Below, one piece after another: positions 10,689 through 22,301 of a DNA stretch of 60,000 nt. Within the stretch, counting starts at the first letter, position 1. Every line of letters begins with the position of its first letter. Source of the DNA: Cryptomeria japonica (lineage: Eukaryota > Streptophyta > Pinopsida > Cupressales > Cupressaceae); assembly GCF_030272615.1 (NCBI RefSeq), contig NC_081415.1, positions 624,157,740 to 624,217,739 on the forward strand, written 5' to 3'. Under the pieces are notes generated by a model that was not told the origin of the DNA, ran no database searches, and saw only the letters and a program-made list of their open reading frames with translations. The position numbers and the translations under genes were made by a program.

Positions 10689-13555
10689 TGTCATGAACGA
10701 TATTTATCTATAATTACTTATTTTGAAAATGATTCTTATTTTATTTATGAAATAAAATTGAAATGGAGATGTAAATTTTAGTAAAATAAGATGATAATAA
10801 AATGGGAATCCAAATGCAATGAAATGATTTAAATACAATTGCATGATCAATATTATTTTTATTATGAAATAGGGATCATCATTGCTAATGAGAAATTGAG
10901 AGCGAGTGAATGCAGGAACATGTGAATGCGTATGAAGATGACAACATGGTTCAGGTAGAGTTGCTTTAGCTCATGGACTTCATTAGAATAGATGGGAATC
11001 TCACACACCACATTAGAATTATAATTTGCATCTTGTAAAGATGGATGATTTAAATGACTTTATTTGCTTGTTTGTTTAATTAGAATGGTGAATTGGGAAA
11101 GAGTAGTTTTAATTGATAGATTGATTTAAATATTTGTACATGTATTTTGATGTTTGTATGTGTATATTGTGAAATGGATTAAATATCACGCTTATATTTC
11201 CACTTCTTGATTTATGATAATGATGTTTATAAACAAATATATACGTATATGAATAATATGATGTCTTGAGAAAAAAAAATTAGATAATTAAATTTGGATT
11301 GATTTATTACTATAGTTATATTTTTATATATAACCATACATAATATATATATGAGTTCGAATAATAATTCAATCATATATATATGTATGTAATTATTATA
11401 TATGTAAATATAATTTTGAAATTAAAATTATTTTGTTTTATGAAAAGTCATTATATATATATATAAATATAAACATGAAAATCGACTTATTTTATAGCAT
11501 GTTATAACAAAGTACATCGCATAGTGGGAGTCGATGATATAACCGACTAACCCACGTAGAATTCTAATTGGAAAAGGAGTGGGGGTCGATTACAAACACC
11601 AACTACTCCACGCAACCTTATTTTTAGCAGAAGGAAGTCAACAAGTGTATCGACTCTCCAACAATACTAGCATTTTTTTGCAGCGAACTCATTGAGTTCG
11701 AATAGGAGACAAATTTGGTGTTCATAGTGTTTGAATATATCATGAATTTGTCCTTTAAATAACCACACCTACGTGGTGCTTTCACATTTACCATATAACA
11801 TGGCATGGTCAAAAATTAATGTGGGTAACCAGCCCACAAGAAATCACCAATAATTATGAACTTAACGGCTTGAGCAATTTGGTCTCACGTAGTAGATAAT
11901 GAATAACATTGCATGGAGAACACATAAGTATTCAAAACCAATCAGGACTATGATTTTGTAGTTAAACAATGTGTTGTGTCACTTAGATACCAATAAATTA
12001 GTCCACCACTATGAGAGATTGGCTTGAGAATAGGAATTAATATAGATTTGATCACTATATAAATAGACTGTTGGTTTTGGAGGAAAAACATGAGAAATAT
12101 GTAGAAATTATAGATGAAAAATAGAGAATAGAGATGATAGAATAAACATTATAGATGATAGAATAGAGAACGAAGACGAAAATAACACAACAAAAGGAAT
12201 TGTAAAACATAGTGGAAGAAAAGCATTGGAAATCTAGAAGTATTGCGGTCAGATTTAGAAGAAGAATTAGTGTTGAACATCACAGATTTGGGCGTCGAAT
12301 TTCAGATTTTATGCATTTCAAGACATGATAATTTATTTTGAAATTTAATTTGAAGAAGCCATATAGGTATGTGCATTATGAAATGTCATCTTACTTAATA
12401 CTCATTGTAGAAAAATTACTGAATTTAGATAGTTGAATTCGTAAATCATAGAAAACATATGTTAGTGTCAAATTTAATATGTTATTTGAAGAAAGAATGT
12501 GTACTCATATTCTATTCGTTTATATGTAAATATGCATACATGTGTTACACCTTCTTATTTTAATTCTTGTCTTTGATTTACTTGAAAAGATAGAAGTGAA
12601 AGATTGTTCTCTTTTCGGATATATATTTGTTTGTCCATGAAAGATTATTTTATTGCCACATATAATTGGTTGTAAATGAAATATTGTTTCATTCTATTTA
12701 AATTTAATGAAAGATTGTCTTCTTTAATATTTTATTTTTATCATGCGAGAAATAGGAAGCTAAATTTGAAAAATGAAAGATTGTCTCTATTTATTTATTC
12801 TAAGTTTCATATGAACATTAGAAAAGCTATATATATGCTTGTGTTTGTGCAAAAGTTACCTTCCGAGACAGGTGCCAAATGTGGAATCATAGAGAGAATA
12901 GTTTGCTTTTCCAAATTATATTGTATTGCTATGCATGGCATTATACTCGGTCGAGTAACTAATTGACCATTGAAATAGATGGTTTTTTTTATGCTTTCTA
13001 CAATATCCTTGATTGATCTTGCTTGTTTCTTAAAGGAATTAGAAAATAGAAAATGCATGTATCATTCTAGGCATGCACTAGATTTCGTCTTGTCTATCGA
13101 ATTCTTTTTGCTAAGAAATTTATGCAGGGTCAGGTATTCTTGATTGACCAAGGATTCTTGGGAAGTGTAAGCTTCAAGGTTGGGTCGAAAAAGCACCCGA
13201 ATCTTGTTCTCGTCTTCATTCTAAAGATTGCATTGAAGATAGTTTAGATTGCAGATCAAAGGATGCATCTCATTCTTTACTTTATGATTTCTTGTTATTG
13301 AACTTAAGGCATTAGAAAGTCCTAAGTATTGTATGTATATATGATTGAAATACTACTACATTTTCTTAATGAATTAAGAATCCATATTTCCTTATAGAAA
13401 TCTTGTGTTTATAATGATATCATTGAAAATGATCATTTAGAACTAATGATGAAATAGTGGAAATAAATAGACTTATTTAAGGAATTATGAGTTTATTTAA
13501 AGAATAAAGATTATCACATTTTATTATTGAAATTAGAATGTTTTACATCTTTACA
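10689..13555 (+). repeat. Gypsy-1 3' LTR
   Basis: It starts TGTCATGAAC after the polypurine tract and ends CATCTTTACA, giving a 2867-bp LTR. Only its last ~1 kb has a counterpart in the window. The first 1.8 kb is AT-rich with TA-dinucleotide stretches (11230-11480) and no coding capacity. The flanking five bases are TCAAC; the matching left duplication cannot be checked because the 5' LTR is truncated. Confidence 0.75.
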
Positions 13556-13950
13556 TCAACAATCAATCTTAACTAGAAAATTAAAATAATTTATTAATGT
13601 ATTTAACCATAAAGATGCCCTTAATCATTTATTTCTAATTTAATTTCATAAACACAATATCCATTAATTATTAACAACCATAAGCTATTAATGATTAATT
13701 TCTCATTAAAATCATAAGAAGAGAATAATTTAAATTCATGAATGCATAACACACAACTCAACAAAACAAAGCAAAGACACGACCCACATACCAACATAGG
13801 GAAGGTTGACAGATGACTGATAATACTCACTATCAAGCAAGGCTAGGGATCAAATTTAGGGCCTTAAGACTATCTCCTCCACTTCCATAAGATTAATTAG
13901 GTACGCTCAGACCTGTGGAACCAGGTGAAGTCAGTACCTTGTACCTGTAA
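13556..13950. other. AT-rich flank, no gene recognised
   Basis: Nothing coding is visible. It separates the Gypsy-1 LTR from the tandem duplication. Confidence 0.4.
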
Positions 13951-13967
13951 TTCCTACATCACTGAAC

Positions 13968-13998
<31 letters not shown>

Positions 13999-14675
13999 TC
14001 AAACATGATAGACACATCGGCAAAGGACAATCGTGGCGTTCCATGTCTCACCAAAGTGAGTGAAGGAAAACCATCTCCTTGCACCCCATACACTTTCTAC
14101 ACATACATGATGACATATACATAATGCATCTCATGCATAAAGTAAATGTGTTAGTCCATGGTCAGTAATCCAATAAAATTAACATCTAATCATCAATAAG
14201 AAAATAATGTGTAAACAACATTCACTGATTCTCAAATCAAAGCATAAACCAACATAGCATAATATCTGAATAAAACATCATGACATAGTGTATCCACAAA
14301 TATCCACTGAAAAGTCAACCATGGTCAAAATAAGTATCTAAAAAGTCTAATCGAGGGATGGGTACTACACTTTTACCTTTTCTAGGGTATCTCATGAGAA
14401 TGAGGAAAGAGTGATATGCCCATCAATGATATCTCTAATGGTGAGGAAGTATTTAAGAGCAACATGACACCATATTCTTCTCACACACATACTCTAGTGT
14501 AAGGGGGGCAAAGTCAAAATGTCAGTGTATCAATCTCTCTAGACCCCCTTTATTCTCCTAAAGCTTATATTAATCATCAACATATTTGTACAGAAGATGA
14601 TGTTATGCATTTTATTCATTATCTTTCTCCTCATATAACATTAAGAAAAGATGAAGCCTTAGACTATAAGGACCA
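13951..14675 (+). repeat. Tandem duplication, unit 1 (725 bp)
   Basis: The unit starts TTCCTACATCACTGAACCAC, contains a TA microsatellite near 13977-13999 and ends ATAAGGACCA. It is followed at once by unit 2. Apart from the TA-repeat length I see only isolated substitutions between the two (for example CAAATCAAAG versus CAAATAAAAG), so the duplication is recent relative to the surrounding decayed elements. Confidence 0.85.
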
Positions 14676-15390
14676 TTCCTACATCACTGAACCACACATA
14701 CATATATATATATTCAAACATGATAGACACATCGGCAAAGGACAATCGTGGCGTTCCATGTCTCACCAAAGTGAGTGAAGGAAAACCATCTCCTTGCACC
14801 CCATACACTTTCTACACATACATGATGACATATACATAATGCATCTCATGCATAAAGTAAATGTGTTAGTCCATGGTCAGTAATCCAATAAAATTAACAT
14901 CTAATCATCAATAAGAAAATAATGTGTAAACAACATTCACTGATTCTCAAATAAAAGCATAAACCAACATAGCATAATATCTGAATAAAACATCATGACA
15001 TAGTGTATCCACAAATATCCACTGAAAAGTCAACCATGGTCAAAATAAGTATCTAAAAAGTCTAATCGAGGGATGGGTACTACACTTTTACCTTTTCTAG
15101 GGTATCTCATGAGAATGAGGAAAGAGTGATATGCCCATCAATGATATCTCTAATGGTGAGGAAGTATTTAAGAGCAACATGACACCATATTCTTCTCACA
15201 CACATACTCTAGTGTAAGGGGGGCAAAGTCAAAATGTCAGTGTATCAATCTCTCTAGACCCCCTTTATTCTCCTAAAGCTTATATTAATCATCAACATAT
15301 TTGTACAGAAGATGATGTTATGCATTTTATTCATTATCTTTCTCCTCATATAACATTAAGAAAAGATGAAGCCTTAGACTATAAGGACCC
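14676..15390 (+). repeat. Tandem duplication, unit 2 (~715 bp)
   Basis: Direct head-to-tail copy of the preceding unit, shorter mainly because its TA microsatellite has fewer repeats. Its right end runs into the decayed Gypsy-like coding segment, so a piece of that coding sequence (translating to NHQHICTEDDVMHFIHYLSP) is present in both units. Confidence 0.85.
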
Positions 15391-16140
15391 TTCTTTCTAA
15401 TCTACCAAAGAAAACATGAATAATGATGATAGAAAGGAGAATCACCTTACAAAGGATATCCATTTTTCATCTTCTCATCCCTTTGGTCCTTTAACTTGTC
15501 CTTACACTATTTTTTTTGAAAAAATGCATTATCAAAGACCTTCTCCTTTCCAATTAAGAATATCTTGTGAAGTTGGATGCGATATGATTTCAAAACAAGG
15601 TTTTAGAGGACAAGGTCTTGGAAAACATAAAAAGTAATTAAGACCCTTATAGACCCTCCCACACATTTTACTAAAGAAATCATAGGATATCACAATTCTC
15701 AAACATCTATAGAGGATTCTCGTTAGATTTGAGTTCTTAATGAGTATTTTGAAAGACATATAAATTATCACCCATCCAAACATGCTTCTACATCAAGTAA
15801 TCTTTTGTCTTCTTTACCAATTCCTTTACCTCAAGAAAATAATCCTCCTCCTTATCAATTATTTTTCCTCAAGAAAAAAATCCTTCTCCTTCCACTAGAA
15901 CACTATGTCCTACATCTCAAGAGATAATACCTAGCCGTGTTGACAATGAAGAAAAACAATCTACAAAAATCTTTTGGATATTAAAGTAAAAAAAGCATGT
16001 TGTAGTCCCTTTCATAAATATAATAAAAGAAATTAAGAAGTTTATGAGTATTATATTTTTCATCATTGTTATTCTCATTCTCCTATAAATTGTAAAGTTT
16101 TAAAGAATTTGTTCAAGACCAATATGATTGATCTTGCATA
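15270..16140 (+). pseudogene. Decayed Gypsy-like gag/protease segment with G-patch-like motif
   Basis: A frame at 15416-15637 contains GCDMISKQGFRGQGLGKHKK, the glycine pattern of a G-patch domain. G-patch segments are found in some plant Ty3/gypsy polyproteins as well as in host RNA-binding proteins. About 400 bp further on (16040-16130) another frame gives a zinc-knuckle-like run, FHHCYSHSPINCKVLKNL, resembling the Cys/His block of Gypsy gag proteins. Stops and frameshifts break the reading throughout. The segment is interrupted on its right by Copia-2. A relic of a host G-patch gene cannot be ruled out, but the second motif favours a retroelement. Confidence 0.4.
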
Positions 16141-16463
16141 GCTCTTACAACGGATCTCAAAAATTTTCTTGGTGAAGGGGTAGTGCCTTAGCACTCCATT
16201 CACACTATTTTGTTGCTCCTCACCCTATGACATTAGTAGTTTAACTTTATTGGGGGATTATTTTTATGTGTGGTGATTCATTTTGAATTCCAATCGTACT
16301 TGGATAGAAACATAATTCGTCCTTGTCTTTTTGCTTGGGGAGAAAGGATAACATATTCACTTTTTTCTCCTTTTTGAAGATTGCCCCTTCTTTGAGTTAT
16401 ATTTTTATAATTTGATTTATTTTCTTGTATGGAATTGTTCTTCATGCGAGTACATATGTGTTC

Positions 16464-17831
16464 TATTGGCATTTGCATGAATATTGCATTAATGATATGT
16501 TATGTTATCATTGATGTCAATTAACCGGTAATGATATTGTTGATATTGTTGTAATATTGTTACTGTAACTAGTAGGAAGAATTTGTGGAGTGAACTGATA
16601 ACCAATGTAAACATTATCTATTGATGTAACTGGTAAACCTTACCTATTGTTTTTTATAAACCCTACCTGATTAATTTTGATGAATTGGTTATATTGGTTT
16701 ATGATCTGATGATGAGCGATCATGATTATGACACGTATGATTATTGTATGAAGACAATTCCAAGAGACTTTGGCGAGTTGTTGTAATGTTTTTTGTCTAG
16801 GGAATGATCAAATGTATTGCATCTAATGCAAAGCGCATGATGAGCTACTAAGCTCGATGAAGTGATGATCAAGGAGCGATCAAGATTTTCTTGATTTATG
16901 TGTAGAGATTGCTATGTAATTCAATAGTCATACTTGAACCGATTTGTTTGTAATCTCTATGAGAATTAGGTTTTTGTTGTGTTACCGACCTAATTGATTT
17001 GTTTATAAGGTTGATGAAGCTGTTTAGTTTAATGAGTTGGCAAAGCGTGAGAATAGATCAGTTGAGTGTGTGGTTGCCCAACCAGATGTTGTATCTGCAA
17101 TTTGAGTAAAGGAAGATAGTAGCATGAAATGGATCTGATCAAGCAAGTGTAGTGCTATTCAAACAAATTAGCAAGCTCCTGTTGTTTTCTAACAATCACA
17201 GTAGAATTGAAATCCCCTAACCGGGTAAGCTCTAACAAGCATGGTGTTATTCAAATCCTCTAACAAGGTGATCCATTAGCTTGGATTTTAAAATCCTCTA
17301 CCGAGGTTACTCCTTATAGGGTATTTCTTCTAACAAGGCATTTGTAGTCAATCCTTTAACTAGGTGATTCCTAAAAGGATCAGTTCTTAATAAGAATTTT
17401 TGTAAAGATTTAACAAGCTAGGCTCCTAACAGAGCAAACTTTAGAAGAGTTCAGATAGTTATCTTGTGAGTCTCATCTCACTGTGGTTTTTACCTATTTT
17501 GGTTTCCACGTCAAAAATATTTGTGTCAAGTGGTGAATGCTTTTGTGGTTATGTTTTCATGGTTGATTTACTTAACTACTTAACTATTTTGATAAGTCAT
17601 GATAACTAGAAGCATTGAGAAATGAAGAAGTTGTTTAGTGTTAATTTGTTGTAACAGTCAACTGGTTTATCCTATGAGTTTTTATCTTGATAGAGGTATT
17701 ACATTATTATTCTAACTTTACTTTGAGAGATTGATTTTTGAGATTGGTGAAGTTTGTATCAGTTTTTCTATCTACTGATTCAACCCCCTCTCAGTAGTTG
17801 ACCAGATACTTATTCTATCATCATACCATCA
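16464..17831 (+). repeat. Copia-2 5' LTR
   Basis: It runs from TATTGGCATTTGCATGAA to CATACCATCA and aligns along its length with 22302-23671. A C-rich run followed by CTCTCAGTAG lies near 17783-17796. The first dinucleotide is TA rather than TG. Confidence 0.9.
17004..17009 (+). promoter_or_regulatory. Copia-2 LTR TATA box (5' copy)
   Basis: TATAAG in the context TTTGTTTATAAGG is kept in both LTRs (the second at 22843-22848), although the surrounding LTR has diverged. It is a plausible TATA box for the element transcript. Confidence 0.4.
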
Positions 17832-17833
17832 AT

Positions 17834-17844
17834 TGGTATCAAAG
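17834..17844 (+). other. Copia-2 primer-binding site
   Basis: TGGTATCAAAG lies two bases after the LTR end CCATCA. It matches the initiator tRNA-Met complement except for A in place of G at one position. Confidence 0.8.
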
Positions 17845-17901
17845 TATTATAGGTCCTCTAAGGTATTATCCTAACAGCTTGAGGTAAAGATCTTGTAGAT
17901 C

Positions 17902-20900
17902 ATGATGAAGAAGGAAGGTCTGAAGTTTAAAAGAGAGAACTACAGGATATGGAGTGATAGAATGAAAATTTATATCAAGAGTCTAGGAAGCCAGTATTGG
18001 GAACATATTGATACTAAGTATGTTGCACCTACTAGGATGTTGACTTGTGATTAGAAGAAAGAGCAACAAGAAAATCATCAAGCATTGGCAGTAATTATTA
18101 GTTCTTTGTCTGATGCAGAGTATTTAGATGTTCATGTTCTTAAAACTACATATGAGGTATGGAAAAAACTTGAAGAGATTTATAGCAGTGATGAACATGT
18201 TAATATTTCTAAAGAAGAGAGTCTAAGAGGAAAGTTTGATGACATGTAGATGGTTGAAGGTGAGAATATCTAGCAGTATGGTCAAAGGATAAAAGAGATA
18301 GTCAGTGAAATTAAGAGTGCAGGAGGTAAAGTGGAAGATTCCACAGTGATCAGTAAGGTATTGAGAACCTTGCTACCGGTCTATGCTATCTGAGTTGTAG
18401 CTATTCAAGAGTTGAATTCCATTGACAAAACTAAGGTAACTCTTGACTCAATCATTGGCAAGATTACTTCTTTTGAATTAAATAGTTATGATGGTAGTAT
18501 ACATAAATTTGAGTCTACATTTAGAGCTTTTGTTTCTAACCCATCTATGAGGAAAAGTAGAGATGCCAGTCACAGTTATAAATCCAAATCCAACAGAGAA
18601 GCCAATGATGAAGACAATTTAGTTGAGCTTGAAGCATTGTTGGCCAAGGGGTTGCCTAGAGGTACAGGTAAATATAGAGGTAAATTACCTTTGAAATGTT
18701 TTGCATGCAACAAGATTGGACACATTTCTGCTAATTGTCCTAATGGTGATAATGAGCGCAAACGAGAGAAATTCAAGAAGTACAAGGGTAAAGGAAAAAG
18801 AGATTGTCTTATTGCTATTGATGGTGGTATCACTAATGAGGAAACTGATGGTGATGCTAATAAAGACATTGTGTTTGTATCCATTAAAGAAGAGATGTCA
18901 GACTCAAAGGCATTAGTATCCAGGATGGATAACTCTAATGATTGGATCATTGATAGTGGTTGTTCACATCACATGATCGATGATCAGAGAAAATTTATTT
19001 CTTTGAAGGAATTTGATGGCGGAGTTGTAAGATTTTGCAATGACTCACCCTGCATGGTTAAAGGTAAGGGAACTATTTCTCTTAATGGAAGGAGTAGGGC
19101 AGATGATGTCTACTGGGTTGAAGGTCTAAATCATAATATTTTAAGTGTGGCACAACTCAATGACAGAGGAACCCTTATTAGAGTTTAAAAATGGTATGTG
19201 CAAAATCTATGGCAATAAAGGTGAACTGATTGCAACCGGGAATCAAACTAAAGGTAACTTGTTTCACCTTAATCCTAAAGTCAGCAACTATTTAATTGCA
19301 AAGATAGATGATAGTTATCTTTGGCATAGGATATTTTATCATATAAACTTTCATAACATTGTTAAAGTGAGTAAGTCTAAGACAGTGAGAGGTTTGCCTC
19401 AGTTAGACAAATGGGTGAATGCTCTGTACAAAGAATGTCAGTTGGGAAAGATGACATCCTCAACTTTCAAGAGAAAATCTTTTTGAGAGGAACATTTGTT
19501 AGATTTGGTTCATACAGATCTTTGTGGATGAACAAAAAGTATTCAAGGTGACATAAATTTTATGATCTTCACTAATGATTGCTCAAGGATGATGTGGGTC
19601 ACATTCTTGAAGAATAAGATTGAATCTTTTGGTAAGGTCAAGGCATTCAGGGCCTTAGGTGAGAAAGAGAGTGATAAGAAGATAAAGTGTCTGAGGACAG
19701 ATCAGGGCGGTGAATTTACTTCTGAGGAATTCACTAGGTATTGTGACCTAGGACACCACATTAGAATGGTATCATAGAGAGAAAAAACCAGTTAGTTGTT
19801 GAAGCTACTAGGATGATGTTGATACAAGGAGGTGTAGCAAAAACTTTCTGGAGAGAATTTGTCAGCACAATTGTCTACACTATAAACTAGATTCTAGTAA
19901 AGAGAGGTAAGGACAAGACTCCTTATGAATATTGGTATGGTAGATCACCAGATGTTAGTTATTTCAGAATATTTGGAAGCAAATGTTTTATTAAGAGAGG
20001 TGATTATATTAGCAAATTGGAGGCTAAAAGTGATGAAGGTATATTTCTTCGCTATTCCACTAAGAGTAAGGCATACAAGTGTTTTAACGACTAGACACGG
20101 AGAATTATTGAGAGTGCTAATGTTTGAGTGGATGAAAATCCTAAAGCATTAGAGGAAACTAGTTTAGAGAAAAACGATGAAGATCCTTGCATTTTGGAAC
20201 CAGAAACTGTGAAATCTAAAACTGACAAAGCAAATATTGATATACCAGTTCAACCGGAACAAATAAATTTAGAAGAATATGATGATAATGAAGAAGCTGA
20301 ACTTGAAGATAATGATCATGTTATTCCAAGATATGTGAGACTGAATCACAATCCTCAATACATTATTGGGGATAAAGATGCTGGAGTACTAACCAGAAGA
20401 AGAATCAGAGAGAATTATTGCATGATCTCCACTATTGAACCAAGAACTGCTAAGGAAGCATTTGGTGATGATCATTGGGTTAAAGATATGGAGGAGGAAT
20501 TAGATCAAATTGAGAAGAACAACACATGGACCCTATTACCCTGACAAGTAAATAAAAATGTGATAGGTACTAAGTGGGTATTCAGGAACAAGATGAATGA
20601 AGATGGTGTTGTAGTTCACAACAAAGCTAGGTTGGTTTGCAAAGGTTATACACAAGAGGAAGGAGAAGACTGTGGTGAGACTTTTTCACTAGTGGCAAGA
20701 CTGGAAGGTATTGGAACTTTACTTGCATTTTCAGCACACAAGAAATTCAAGGTATACTAGATGGATGTTAAGTCTATATTTTTTAATGGGATACTAGAAG
20801 AAGAAGTATACATTAAGCAACCAGATGGTTATGCTCTGACTAATAAGAAAGACATGGTATATAGATTGCATAAAGCTTTATATGGATTAAACTAGGCACC

Positions 20901-21969
20901 GAGAGCATGGTATGAAAGGCTTCATACACATCTGATGAATATAGGCTTTCTGAGAACCAATGATGATAGTAACATTTATCTCAAATTTGAAGGAGATAAA
21001 ATACTAGTCAGTGAAGTATTTGTTGATGATATAATATTTGGAGGTAATGATGACATGAGCAATAGTTTTGCTAATGAAATGAAAAATGAGTTTGAAATGT
21101 CTTTAGTGGGAGAAATAAAAATTTACATAGGCTAGCAAATACAACAAATGAAGAATGGTATTTTCATCACACGGTCTAAGTATGTGAAAGAGGTCTTGAA
21201 GACATTTGGCATGAGTGACTGTAAACCAGTTGGGACACCTATGGTTACAGATTGTAAGTTGTCTACAGAAGATGAGTCCAAATTTGTTGATGATAAGGAA
21301 TACAATTCAATGATTGGGGAATTGCACTATGTTCAGATTAGACCGAACATATCTCATGCAGCTGGAATAGTTTCTAGATTCCAGAAGAATCCTAAGGAAA
21401 CACATCTGATAGAAATCAAGAGAATTTTTCAATATCTAAAAGGTAATGTTGATAATGGGTTATGGTATCCATATGCAGGAAATTTTGACTTGATGGTGTA
21501 CATAGATGTAGATTGGGCAGGAAATGTTGATGACCGGAAAAGTACAACCGGTGGAGCATTTTTTATTGGAGGAAGACTTGTTTCATGGAGTAGTAAGAAG
21601 CAGAGTTGTACTTCACAATCTACTATTGAAGCTAAGTATGTTGCAGCTTACATGAATTGTACAGAGGCTATATGGATGAGGCACATTTTGGAAGGTTTTA
21701 AGATGAATATTTCAAAACATATAAAGATTTTATGTGATAATACAAGTGCCATAAATATTTCCAAGAACCTTGTTTTGCACGCACGAACCAAGCATATTGA
21801 ATTAAGGTATCATTTTTTGAGGGAAAAGGTACAAAGTAAAGATGTGATCTTGGAGCATGTTTTTACCAAGGAGAAGCTTGTAGATATTTTTACTAAACCT
21901 CTGCCTAAGACTACTTTTGAGTATCTTATAATTTAGTTAGGGGTTGTCCCTCTTCATGAAGTTAGTTAA
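17902..21969 (+). pseudogene. Copia-2 gag-pol polyprotein, decayed
   Basis: Gag starts at ATG 17902 (MMKKEGLKFKRENYRIWSDR). The zinc knuckle CFACNKIGHISANCP lies at 18697-18741 and the protease motif WIIDSGCSHH near 18942-18971. A frameshift falls between about 19150 and 19188. Integrase follows (TDLCG near 19516, RTDQGGEF near 19695); a small deletion near 19770 joins HHIRMV to ERKNQ and removes the usual Pro-Gln-Gln-Asn-Gly stretch. RT runs from about 20540 to 21150 and keeps the catalytic FVDD at 21019-21030. RNase H follows (about 21480-21900), and the C-terminal DIFTKPLP is near 21886. At least ten in-frame stops are present, including seven TAG codons at positions where Gln is usual, for example in DM-stop-MVEG, LN-stop-APRAW and VY-stop-MDVK. 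The protein cannot be made as one chain. Confidence 0.9.
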
Positions 21970-22289
21970 GTATGATGTAGATTACATCAGTCTCAAAGCT
22001 ACTTGTAGAATTTTATAGAAGGATTGGTGTAGAAGTGGATTTATTCCATAGGGAGAGCATCAAGTTGCAGATTGTTGATGATGCACAGTGAAATTTGATA
22101 TTACATGTTTTACTTTCAATTTGGCATTGTTGTCAAAGGGGGAGACGAATTATGTGATTATGGGAAGGAGAACTAGTGACAAGCTGAAGACATGAAGAGC
22201 ATGGTGAATACTTGGTAATGTAAACTAGGATTCCTATTCACAATCACATAAAAATCAATGTTATTGATATTTGTATTACCATCAATGCC

Positions 22290-22298
22290 AAAGGGGAA
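22290..22298 (+). other. Copia-2 polypurine tract
   Basis: AAAGGGGAA lies just upstream of the 3' LTR start (TGTTTGCA, 22302). The preceding CATCAATGCC word is typical of plant Copia elements, where the LTR itself begins with similar text. Confidence 0.65.
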
Positions 22299-22301
22299 TA
22301 T

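Larger units (their letters stand above)
5118..13555 (+). mobile_element. Gypsy-1: chromodomain Ty3/gypsy LTR retrotransposon, 5' LTR truncated
   Basis: The order is partial LTR, primer-binding site, gag, protease, reverse transcriptase, RNase H, integrase, chromodomain, polypurine tract and LTR. Integrase following RT/RNase H is the Ty3/gypsy order, and the chromodomain marks a chromovirus. The first LTR (5118-6069) matches the last part of the second (12528-13555). About 1.84 kb of the 5' LTR is missing at the CACTA junction. The element cannot move by itself: gag-pol has many stops and the RT lost a catalytic block. Confidence 0.85.

Noticed and set aside
13951-15390. CRISPR-like or satellite array
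   Set aside because: There are only two units of ~0.7 kb, directly adjoining, with no short repeats or spacers.
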